Assembly: GCA_027364825.1 (NCBI GenBank)
Contig: DAHXOM010000379.1
Location: forward strand, 1 to 6,134
Reading direction: 5' to 3'
DNA length: 6,134 nt
From: a bacterium
Lineage (GTDB): Bacteria > JAMCPX01
Shown: positions 1 to 6,098 of the stretch, in pieces
How the letters are laid out: each line of letters starts with the position of its first letter
How positions within the stretch are numbered: position 1 is the first letter of the stretch
Made by a program: the position numbers and the translations under genes
The notes under the pieces: generated by a model
What the model saw: the letters and a program-made list of their open reading frames with translations, nothing else
Databases searched by the model: none
Told to the model about the DNA's origin: nothing

Positions 1-16
1 CTTTATAGTCCAAGAT

Positions 17-23
17 TCACCTC
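17..23 (-). promoter_or_regulatory. Candidate Shine-Dalgarno of a gene beginning at or beyond the left edge
   Basis: GAGGTGA on the minus strand is a long complement to the 16S 3' end. A TTG codon at 13-11 follows at workable spacing and would open a frame starting M-D-Y-K before the window ends. Only four codons are visible, so the gene cannot be identified and the true start may lie outside. Confidence 0.3.
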
Positions 24-33
24 ATTGTATATA

Positions 34-62
34 AAGATAATGTATAAATCACAGAGTATCAA
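34..62 (-). promoter_or_regulatory. Candidate promoter reading out of the left edge
   Basis: The minus strand has TTGATA (62-57), a 17-base spacer and TATCTT (39-34), matching five and four of six sigma-70 consensus bases. It begins about ten bases after the stop of the receiver-GGDEF gene. It would serve a gene lying to the left, outside the window. The region is AT-rich, so a chance match is possible. Confidence 0.35.
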
Positions 63-71
63 GGATTTGGG

Positions 72-998
72 TTAATCTTTATGGTAGATAACCATTTTAT
101 TCCTGCCTTGCTTTTTTGCGGTATACAACGCATCATCAGCATACTTGAGGAATACATCCGTTGTTTTTATGTCATCGTTGGGCAGGCATACAACACCGAC
201 AGAAACGGTTATTGCTTTGATCTTCGTACAGATGTCGGAAAGGTCCTGTTCCCGTATCTCGGTTAGATATCTATTGCCGACACTCGTTGCCCCGTTGATA
301 TCGGTTTCCGGAAGCAGTATTACAAATTCCTCTCCGCCGTACCGGGCGCAGCTGTCTATTTTTCTGAGATCCGTTTTGAGCACCCTCGCAACCACCGTGA
401 GTACCTTATCCCCGGTTAAATGCCCGCATTTATCGTTCACGGTTTTAAAGAAGTCGATATCCACCATTAATAAGGACAATGCCCTGTTGTATCGTTTTGT
501 CCGTTCAAATTCCTTTTCGAGTATATTGAAGAAATATCTCCTGTTGAACAATTCAGTCAAAGGATCCGTGTTGGACAGGGTTTCCAGCTTCTCGTTTACC
601 TGCTTTAGTTCATCCTGTAGAAGCTTTATTCTTAAGTGAGCTTTTACCCTTGCTACCAGTTCGAGCGGGTTGAACGGCTTTAAAACATAATCCTGTGCAC
701 CTTCTTCCAGACCCCGGATTTTATCATTCATATCGTCTCTGCCTGTTACAATCAACACCGGTATATTGTCATAGTCCTGCCGTGCCCTTTTAAGGCGAAG
801 GAATTTGAAACCGTCGAAATCCGGCATGATAAGATCGCATACAATAAGATCAGGCGGATTGGACAGCATAATTTTAAATCCTTTCAACCCGTCTGATGCT
901 TCGTAAAACGCATCAAAAAGACCAGTCTTTTCAAGGACGTCTTTTATCTCATTGCGTTCCTGTTGTGAATCATCAATTATTAATACACTGTGTATCAT
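72..998 (-). CDS. Response regulator with GGDEF output: probable diguanylate cyclase (PleD/WspR-like, single receiver)
   Basis: This 308-residue cytoplasmic protein probably condenses two GTP into cyclic di-GMP when its receiver is phosphorylated. Residues 1-123 form a CheY-like receiver: acidic pair D9-D10, phospho-acceptor D55 (in CDLIMPD), T85, and K107 in KPF. A helical linker (about 124-142) leads to a GGDEF domain at about 143-306. That domain has DPLTELFNRR at its start, D180-x-D182 for metal, and the active-site signature G221-G-E-E-F225, a catalytically competent variant. R212-K-I-D215 sits nine residues before the signature, which is the RxxD inhibitory site for product feedback. 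There is no EAL domain, DNA-binding domain or membrane segment. The ATG at 998 is the first in-frame start that gives an intact receiver beta-1 strand. Its Shine-Dalgarno (AGGAA, 1013-1009) is weak and about 10 bases away. The gene has its own candidate promoters in the 158-base gap behind the ATPase gene. The family call is firm; the signal and partner kinase are unknown. Confidence 0.95.
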   Translation of the reverse strand: MIHSVLIIDDSQQERNEIKDVLEKTGLFDAFYEASDGLKGFKIMLSNPPDLIVCDLIMPDFDGFKFLRLKRARQDYDNIPVLIVTGRDDMNDKIRGLEEGAQDYVLKPFNPLELVARVKAHLRIKLLQDELKQVNEKLETLSNTDPLTELFNRRYFFNILEKEFERTKRYNRALSLLMVDIDFFKTVNDKCGHLTGDKVLTVVARVLKTDLRKIDSCARYGGEEFVILLPETDINGATSVGNRYLTEIREQDLSDICTKIKAITVSVGVVCLPNDDIKTTDVFLKYADDALYTAKKQGRNKMVIYHKD

Positions 999-1034
999 AT
1001 ATTAACCATTCCTATTGACAGACAATGTGCATTA

Positions 1035-1043
1035 TTTATACCA
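1035..1043 (-). promoter_or_regulatory. Candidate extended -10 promoter for the receiver-GGDEF gene
   Basis: On the minus strand TGG is followed directly by TATAAA, matching the extended -10 form TGnTATAAT at all but the last base. Transcription would start near 1028 and leave a leader of about 30 bases before the ATG at 998. No good -35 lies at the normal distance, which an extended -10 can tolerate. Called by eye only. Confidence 0.4.
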
Positions 1044-1078
1044 CATAACCACGAAAGCTAACTAATGTAAAAATATGA

Positions 1079-1094
1079 CATTTCTATCGAAATG
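1079..1094. repeat. Short inverted repeat (6-base arms, 4-base loop) flanked by a direct repeat
   Basis: CATTTC and GAAATG are perfect inverted arms around a 4-base centre. The hexamer ATGACA overlaps or adjoins the arms and occurs twice in the same orientation on the plus strand, at 1075-1080 and 1092-1097, 17 bases apart. The element lies just downstream of the candidate -10 at 1102-1107, where an operator or a hairpin at the 5' end of the transcript could act. It is AT-rich and short, so chance is a real alternative. Confidence 0.35.
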
Positions 1095-1101
1095 ACACGA
1101 T

Positions 1102-1130
1102 TTGATACAATTGCAGCGTAAAATTGTCAA
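1102..1130 (-). promoter_or_regulatory. Candidate sigma-70-type promoter for the receiver-GGDEF gene
   Basis: The minus strand carries a perfect -35 TTGACA (1130-1125), a 17-base spacer, and a -10 TATCAA (1107-1102) matching four of six consensus bases. Transcription would begin near 1095, giving a leader of about 97 bases before the ATG at 998. The -35 and -10 lie in the two halves of an interrupted inverted repeat: TTGACAATT against AATTGTATCAA, with a two-base bulge. The optimal spacing makes this the better of the two promoter candidates. Confidence 0.5.
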
Positions 1131-1156
1131 CTCTTTTTGCGGCTTTCTGTTGAAAT

Positions 1157-3541
1157 TTAAACTCTTGTGCCTTTTAAACGCAATGAATTTGAGATAACAG
1201 ATACAGAACTAAAAGCCATTGCAAATGCTGCAATAACAGGGTTCAGGAGTATATGGAAGAATGGATATAAGACGCCTGCGGCAACAGGGATTGCGATGAT
1301 ATTATAGAAAAAAGCCCAGAAAAGATTTTGCCTGATCGTTTTCATGGTTGCCTGTGCCAGCTTGATGGCCTTTCCTACGCTTGTCAATTCTCCGCTTATT
1401 ATGGTTATGTCCGATGCCTCTATTGCTATATCAGTACCGGACCCTATGGCAATACCGAGGTCCGCGGTGGTTAATGCAGGTGCGTCATTTATGCCGTCAC
1501 CGACCATTGCCGTTTTATCTCCTCTTTGCTGATAGTATTTTACTGCTTCCGCCTTTCCTCCGGGCAGGACACCGGCCTGAAAATCATCAATGCCGAGCCG
1601 GGCAGCTATTGCTGAAGCAGTATCCCTGTTGTCCCCCGTTATCATGGCTATTTTGATACCTGCAAGTTTGAGGCCGGAGATCGCTTGTTGTGCGTCGCGT
1701 TTGGGAATGTCCTGCATGCCTATAATGCCGGACACCTTGCCGTTGATCGTAACAACGAGGACCGTTTTTCCCTGCATTGACAGGTCCTTGCCGGTGCCGT
1801 CTACCGGTTTGCCTGCACTCACGGTATTCCCGTCCACCATGCCTGATACGCCGACACCGGCCAGTGACTTAAATCCATCAACATGCTTTATGCGGGCATT
1901 ATGCTCGTTGCCATATTTTACGACTGCCTGTGCAAGCGGATGTTCCGATAATGATTCTACGGATACAGTATATGACAAGAGGGTTGTTAAATCCGTATCA
2001 ACGGGTATTACATCCGTTACCACCGGTTTCCCCTGCGTCAGCGTTCCTGTTTTATCGAAAATTACCCGTGTAATGCCGTAAGCCTTCTCAAGACTTTCAC
2101 CGCCTTTTATCAATATACCGTGCTTTGCGCCTTTACCGACGCCGACCATGACCGCGGTTGGTGTTGCAAGTCCGAGGGCGCAAGGACATGCAATGATAAG
2201 AACGGAAACAAGATTCGTCAGTGCAAACGATACAGAATGACCCGGCGTAACTATATACCATACCACAGCAGTGATGATCGATATCCCTATGACAGCAGGC
2301 ACAAAATAGCTTGCCACTTTATCTGCAAGCCTTTCTACCGGTGCTTTTGATCCCTGTGCCTCGGTTACCAGCCTGATGATCTGCGAGAGTGCAGTGTCGG
2401 TCCCGACCTTTGCTGCTTTAACGATAAAGCTCCCGGAGGCATTGATTGTTCCTGCGAATACCTCGCTATCAGTGCCTTTTTCGACGGGTATACTCTCACC
2501 GGTCAGCATGGATTCGTCAATGGTGGAGCTGCCTTCTGCAATGACCCCGTCAACGGGTATCTTGTCCCCGGGTTTGATCCGCAGCATGTTTCCGGGTGCG
2601 ACTTTTTCAACCGGTACTTCTGTCTCAATGCCGTCTTTGATCAGCCGTGCGGTTTGAGGCTTTAATGCCATCAGTGACCGTATGGCATCGGTTGTTTTGC
2701 CCTTTGAATATGCCTCAAGCAGCCTGCCGAGCAGGATCAGTGCTATGATCCAGGCGGTTGTGTCAAAGTATACATGAGCTGATGCGTGTACCGGGAAAAA
2801 TGTAACAGCAGTACTGTAGATATATGCCACGGACGTTCCAAGGGCTATCAGGGTATCCATATTGGTCGAAAAATGTTTTGCCTCTGCATAGGCGCCCCTG
2901 AAAAACTGCTCACCAGCCCAGAACAGCACAGGGGTCGTCAGAATGAACATCGTGTAGTTGATGATGCTATTGTATGAGGCGGGTATGCTTTGCAGGAGCG
3001 GAATCATGTCCTTCATCCCCAGCAGCATGGTGATAACAGCTATTATGGTGCTGAAGATAAACTTTAGTCTTAAGGTCCTGAAAGCGGCAAGCCTCATCTG
3101 TACCTCTTTGTCCGGATTGCCTGCATCGTCTATGATGTTGTAAGCACCCGCAGAAGAGACTGCGAGCTTGAAATCGTCCATATCGAGGAGCCCCGGGTCA
3201 TATTTTACGACCGCCTTCTCCGAACCGAAGTTTACATTTGCCAATGAAACGCCTTCAAGTTTTGACAGGGACTTCTCTATCTTTGCAACGCACGATGCGC
3301 AGGACATGCCCTCTATGGGCAGGACAATGGTCTTGATCCGGTTTGACGGTTTCCTGTCCGCGTGCACCGGCATCTCAGCAGGGGCGGGGTGTGGTGCGAG
3401 GAACTTTTCGGGGTCTTGTATGAACCTTTCAACACAGGATTGTGAGCAAAAATAGTATTTTTCGCCTTTGTAGGTGTGTGTCCCTGCCTCTGTACCTTCT
3501 TCGACCATCATCTCACACACAGGGTCTTTGTGTTCTGTCAT
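1157..3541 (-). CDS. copA: Cu(I)-exporting P1B-1 ATPase (CopA type) with N-terminal YHS domain
   Basis: This 794-residue inner-membrane pump should use ATP to export cytosolic Cu+. Residues 6-48 are a YHS/TRASH-like metal domain (DPVC9-x-M, C32, C36). An HMA domain spans about 69-136 with GMSC81-A-S-C84. Eight membrane helices fit: about 161-176, 193-214, 229-249, 261-276, 412-431, 441-461, 740-759 and 762-782. Catalytic motifs are intact: TGES 347-350 (actuator), CPC 452-454, phosphorylated D496 in DKTGT, H534-P535, TGDN 635-638 and GDGINDAP 681-688. The subclass marks N739-x6-YN-x4-P752 and P768-x6-MAFSS-x5-N785 are those of Cu+ pumps, not Zn/Cd pumps. The segment between G577 and K592 of the nucleotide-binding domain seems some 10-15 residues shorter than in CopA proteins I remember. 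The start at 3541 is chosen because a strong Shine-Dalgarno precedes it and the YHS domain begins at once. An in-frame ATG at 3607 would add 22 unrelated residues overlapping the CDF gene. The gene is coupled to the CDF gene, with one base between them. Confidence 0.95.
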   Translation of the reverse strand: MTEHKDPVCEMMVEEGTEAGTHTYKGEKYYFCSQSCVERFIQDPEKFLAPHPAPAEMPVHADRKPSNRIKTIVLPIEGMSCASCVAKIEKSLSKLEGVSLANVNFGSEKAVVKYDPGLLDMDDFKLAVSSAGAYNIIDDAGNPDKEVQMRLAAFRTLRLKFIFSTIIAVITMLLGMKDMIPLLQSIPASYNSIINYTMFILTTPVLFWAGEQFFRGAYAEAKHFSTNMDTLIALGTSVAYIYSTAVTFFPVHASAHVYFDTTAWIIALILLGRLLEAYSKGKTTDAIRSLMALKPQTARLIKDGIETEVPVEKVAPGNMLRIKPGDKIPVDGVIAEGSSTIDESMLTGESIPVEKGTDSEVFAGTINASGSFIVKAAKVGTDTALSQIIRLVTEAQGSKAPVERLADKVASYFVPAVIGISIITAVVWYIVTPGHSVSFALTNLVSVLIIACPCALGLATPTAVMVGVGKGAKHGILIKGGESLEKAYGITRVIFDKTGTLTQGKPVVTDVIPVDTDLTTLLSYTVSVESLSEHPLAQAVVKYGNEHNARIKHVDGFKSLAGVGVSGMVDGNTVSAGKPVDGTGKDLSMQGKTVLVVTINGKVSGIIGMQDIPKRDAQQAISGLKLAGIKIAMITGDNRDTASAIAARLGIDDFQAGVLPGGKAEAVKYYQQRGDKTAMVGDGINDAPALTTADLGIAIGSGTDIAIEASDITIISGELTSVGKAIKLAQATMKTIRQNLFWAFFYNIIAIPVAAGVLYPFFHILLNPVIAAFAMAFSSVSVISNSLRLKGTRV

Positions 3542-3542
3542 T

Positions 3543-4463
3543 TTATTCCTTCTCGCTTTTGCTGACCATACTGCATACCATGCCGCATTCGCAGTTATCA
3601 CATTCAAGCTGTACAGTGGTGTGGGTGATTTGGAACTTCTGTTTCATGACTGACTCGACCTGCTGTATGATAAGCGCACCTTCGCTTATCCTTGCATCGT
3701 CTATCATAATATGAGAGCTCATCGAGTATAACCCGGATGTAATTGCCCATATATGCAGGTCGTGTACATTCTTTACGCCTTTGATGCCCATCAATGCCCG
3801 GTTTACCGTCTCAGGGTCGATGTTTCCCGGAACATATTCAAGGAGGATCGAGCTCGATTCGAAGATTATACTTATAGCACCCCTGATAATTATGCCGCCG
3901 ATAAGTATACTGATAAGCGGATCGACAAAGTACCAATGCTTCACGATGATAAGTATTCCGCCTACGATCACGCCCACAGAGGAAAGTGTATCACCTACAA
4001 TGTGCAGGAACGCACTACGTATATTAAGATTATCGGTATGTGTTCCTTTCAGCACATAGATACCTGCCAGATTGGCTATAAGCCCGATCGATGCAATGAT
4101 AAGCATAATCGGTCCCTTTATCTCGGGCGGTGATGCAAACCTTCTATATGCCTCGTAAAATATGGCTATGGATATAATGATGAGGAGTGCACCGTTGGTA
4201 AGCGCTGCCATGACCTCCATACGGTGATAACCGTACGTCTTAGTACTGTTTGGCGGCCTCCGGGCCATCGTGAACGCAAAGAGGCTCAAACCAAGGGAGA
4301 ACACATCCGTAATCATGTGTCCCGCATCTCCGAGCAGGGCAAGGCTGTTGCTGAGAAAGCCGCCGGCAACCTCGGCCACCATCATGACGATGGTTATGAT
4401 AAGGGCGATCAAAAGCCCTTTGGATCCGGTCTGCAGGTTATGTTGATGTTCGTGTTCACTCAT
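3543..4463 (-). CDS. Cation diffusion facilitator, Zn2+-type (CzcD/ZitB family)
   Basis: This 306-residue inner-membrane antiporter probably exchanges cytosolic Zn2+ (or a similar divalent ion) for protons and acts as a homodimer. A short His-bearing N-terminus (H4, H6, H8) precedes six membrane helices at about 16-37, 42-66, 84-104, 118-138, 152-173 and 177-199. The transport site is visible as H49-x3-D53 in helix 2 and H154-x3-D158 in helix 5. This HD/HD set is typical of zinc-preferring members. The cytoplasmic ferredoxin-like domain (about 205-290) holds H234-x2-H237 in VHDLHIW, plus H251 and H281, at the usual regulatory metal positions. The tail is unusual in having C288, C291, C293 and C297 close together. 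The start at 4463 has GAAGGA (4477-4472) eight bases upstream and overlaps the preceding small ORF by ATGA. The neighbouring copper pump supports a metal-detoxification role, but the exact metal cannot be read from sequence. It could be called czcD or zitB; I leave the symbol open. Confidence 0.93.
   Translation of the reverse strand: MSEHEHQHNLQTGSKGLLIALIITIVMMVAEVAGGFLSNSLALLGDAGHMITDVFSLGLSLFAFTMARRPPNSTKTYGYHRMEVMAALTNGALLIIISIAIFYEAYRRFASPPEIKGPIMLIIASIGLIANLAGIYVLKGTHTDNLNIRSAFLHIVGDTLSSVGVIVGGILIIVKHWYFVDPLISILIGGIIIRGAISIIFESSSILLEYVPGNIDPETVNRALMGIKGVKNVHDLHIWAITSGLYSMSSHIMIDDARISEGALIIQQVESVMKQKFQITHTTVQLECDNCECGMVCSMVSKSEKE
3547..3553 (-). promoter_or_regulatory. Shine-Dalgarno that fixes the copA start, inside the CDF reading frame
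   Basis: AGAAGGA on the minus strand lies five bases before the ATG at 3541 and within the last codons of the CDF gene, whose TAA stop is at 3545-3543. It supports 3541 rather than 3607 as the ATPase start. Ribosomes finishing the CDF gene end beside this site, so translational coupling is likely. Confidence 0.8.
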
Positions 4464-4672
4464 AGGTTAAATCCTTCGCCAAGGTTAGCAGGGTGATCCG
4501 AATGAAGCTGCACGCCGTGAACTGCATGGGATACATTCGTGTTATACTTCGTGGACAGCTTCTCCATCCATGTCAGAGATGAATAAAAATGCATTTTTGC
4601 AATAGTATCGTTTAGCGAAAAGAGCTTCGTGCCGCTCGTGAGGGGCACACTGCTAACCAATATTTTGACCAT
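4460..4672 (-). CDS. Small hypothetical ORF, 70 codons, between gltX and the CDF gene
   Basis: I do not recognise this protein. It begins with an ATG inside the last codons of gltX (20-base overlap) and ends in a TGA that shares ATGA with the CDF start, so it fills the whole gap. No predicted signal peptide or clear membrane helix is visible. The C-terminal third contains H49-x2-H52-x4-H57-x2-H60, a spacing that could bind metal, with H28 further upstream. The upstream sequence has only a weak GAAGA-like ribosome site. The CDF Shine-Dalgarno lies in its codons 66-67. It may be a real metal-related peptide, a leader that couples CDF translation to gltX, a gene remnant, or a chance open frame. 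The position argues for it; the weak start and lack of recognisable family argue against it. Confidence 0.35.
   Translation of the reverse strand: MVKILVSSVPLTSGTKLFSLNDTIAKMHFYSSLTWMEKLSTKYNTNVSHAVHGVQLHSDHPANLGEGFNL
4585..4598. repeat. Perfect 14-base AT-rich palindrome
   Basis: AAAAATGCATTTTT reads the same on both strands and sits about 120 bases before the CDF start, inside the small ORF. It could be a regulator half-site pair. As RNA the stem would be five A-U pairs, too weak for a terminator. The composition makes chance occurrence plausible. Confidence 0.3.
4629..4648 (-). other. Imperfect hairpin just after the gltX stop
   Basis: GTGCC and GGCAC arms (4629-4633 and 4644-4648) enclose a mismatched pair and inner CTC/GAG pairs, beginning five bases past the gltX stop codon on the minus strand. 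The next transcribed bases contain only a run of four T, so it is not a convincing intrinsic terminator. It might be a weak attenuator or an mRNA 3'-end structure. Confidence 0.3.
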
Positions 4673-6086
4673 GGTTTGTCTTCATATACTCGATTGCATT
4701 GAATACCCTTTTTACAACCCTTTCCTTCCCGAGGATTTCAATGATTTCGAACAGCCCCGGACTGACGGTCCTGCCGGTAACTGCAAGCCTTAACGGCTGT
4801 GCAACATCGCCGAGTTTTAATCCGGATTCGGTTGCGTAGGATTTTATGGCTTCCTCAATATGTTTTTGAGAAAAGTCTTCAATGCCGGATAAACGAGTGA
4901 GCATGGCCTGGAGGTATACAGCCTTTTCTTGTGTAAACAGCTTTTTTGCGGCAATCTCATCGTATACAACGTCCGTTTTGAAATAGTAGTCCATCATATC
5001 GAGCAGTTCTAAAAGTGTACGCGAGCGTATCTTGGTCTCATCGATCAGCTTCAGGAGGTTTGATCGGTCCAAACTATTCAAACAGTCCATCAGACCGCGT
5101 GCCTTTATAAAAGGCTCAAGCAGGGATAAAAGCTGTTCAGCGGATTTCTCCCGTATGTAGGTTGCATTCAGCCAGAGCAGTTTCTCGGGATTAAACACTG
5201 CTGCGGATTTCGATATATTATCAAAGGAAAAGTTATCTATCATCTCCTGCAGGGTAAACACCTCTTTGTCGCCAAAAGACCATCCAAGCCGGACCAGATA
5301 ATTTACCAGCGCCTCGGGAAGATAGCCTTCCTCCCGGTACGCCTCGACGGATGTAGCCCCGTGCCTTTTCGAGAGTCTTGCCTTGTCCGTGCCGTGGATC
5401 AGAGGGATATGGGCAAACTGAGGTACAGGATAATCGAATGCATGATAAAGGAAGATCTGCTTCGGGGTGTTGTTCAAGTGGTCATCCCCTCTGATAATGT
5501 GGGTGATGTGCATGTCCACATCGTCGACCACAACGACGAAGTTATAAGTGGGGCTGCCGTCGCTCCGCAGGATGACAAAGTCTTCAAGCTCCTCATTGTT
5601 GAACAGTATGTTCCCCTTTACCATGTCTTTCACCATGGTCGTGCCGTACATCGGCGACTTGAAACGTATGACGTAGGGTTTGCCTTCCGGGTGGTCCGTC
5701 CTTTCCCTGCATGTTCTGTCATAGATGGGTTTTCTTTTTTCAGAGAGGGCTTTCGTCCTTTTTGATTCAAGCTCTTCCGGTGTACAGTAGCACCGGTACG
5801 CCTTTCCCTCTTTTAATAACTGGTCTACATGCTGTTTGTACAGTTCCGTCCTCTGTGACTGGTAGAAGGGCCCCTCGTCCCAATGAAGGCCAAGCCATGT
5901 CAGTCCGTTTATAATTGCATCAACGGATTCCTTTGTTGATCGTTCCTTGTCCGTATCTTCTATCCGCAGGATAAACTTACCCGTGTTATGCCTTGCAAAC
6001 AGATAATTAAATAAAGCCGTCCTTGCACCACCGATATGAAGAACACCCGTTGGGCTTGGGGCAAACCTGACTCTTAAATCATCCAT
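4653..6086 (-). CDS. gltX: Glutamyl-tRNA synthetase (class Ib)
   Basis: This 477-residue cytosolic enzyme charges tRNA-Glu with glutamate for translation and is normally essential. The class I Rossmann fold opens with RFAPSPTG (7-14) and the HIGH-box variant H17-I-G-G20, followed by the conserved RIEDTD (41-46). C99-x-C101 and C126 match the zinc-ligand region of E. coli GluRS. The fourth position there (H in E. coli) is E128 here, so zinc binding is uncertain. IRGDDHLNNTPKQ (198-210) is a catalytic-core motif and R237-L-S-K-R241 is the KMSKS counterpart. The helical anticodon-binding region fills about 330-477 and includes R354-S-R-T-L358. Length is normal for the family. The start at 6086 has AAGGAG (6097-6092) five bases upstream. 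Whether it also charges tRNA-Gln cannot be judged: no gatCAB or glnS gene is in view. The next ORF overlaps its stop, so read-through transcription into the metal-efflux genes is possible. Confidence 0.97.
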   Translation of the reverse strand: MDDLRVRFAPSPTGVLHIGGARTALFNYLFARHNTGKFILRIEDTDKERSTKESVDAIINGLTWLGLHWDEGPFYQSQRTELYKQHVDQLLKEGKAYRCYCTPEELESKRTKALSEKRKPIYDRTCRERTDHPEGKPYVIRFKSPMYGTTMVKDMVKGNILFNNEELEDFVILRSDGSPTYNFVVVVDDVDMHITHIIRGDDHLNNTPKQIFLYHAFDYPVPQFAHIPLIHGTDKARLSKRHGATSVEAYREEGYLPEALVNYLVRLGWSFGDKEVFTLQEMIDNFSFDNISKSAAVFNPEKLLWLNATYIREKSAEQLLSLLEPFIKARGLMDCLNSLDRSNLLKLIDETKIRSRTLLELLDMMDYYFKTDVVYDEIAAKKLFTQEKAVYLQAMLTRLSGIEDFSQKHIEEAIKSYATESGLKLGDVAQPLRLAVTGRTVSPGLFEIIEILGKERVVKRVFNAIEYMKTNHGQNIG

Positions 6087-6091
6087 TACTT

Positions 6092-6098
6092 CTCCTTT
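6092..6098 (-). promoter_or_regulatory. Strong Shine-Dalgarno of gltX
   Basis: AAAGGAG on the minus strand lies five bases before the ATG at 6086 and fixes this start. Further upstream, TTACAA (6134-6129) and TTTAAT (6112-6107) with a 16-base gap could be a weak promoter, but the match is poor and the window ends there. Confidence 0.8.

Noticed and set aside
23..25. ATG at 25-23 on the minus strand as the start of the next gene
   Set aside because: It reaches a TGA at the third codon.
145..639. Plus-strand open frame of 164 codons
   Set aside because: It is antisense to the well-supported GGDEF domain, has low-complexity Ser/Leu-rich content and no ribosome site of note.
1131..1156. Intrinsic terminator after the copper ATPase gene
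   Set aside because: The bases after the stop contain an A-run on the transcribed strand but no stable GC stem followed by a T-run.
1590..2081. Plus-strand open frame of 163 codons
   Set aside because: It lies opposite the conserved catalytic part of the copper ATPase and its sequence is Pro/Ser/Thr-rich, typical of an antisense shadow.
3542..3607. Longer ATPase start at 3607, adding 22 residues
   Set aside because: The added residues resemble nothing in the family and overlap the CDF coding end. The start at 3541 has a good Shine-Dalgarno and begins directly at the YHS domain.
4464..4652. Promoter dedicated to the CDF gene
   Set aside because: Several AT-rich patches exist, but no -35/-10 pair with acceptable spacing was found.
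5361..5765. Plus-strand open frame of 134 codons
   Set aside because: It is antisense to the catalytic core of gltX, which is unambiguous on the minus strand.
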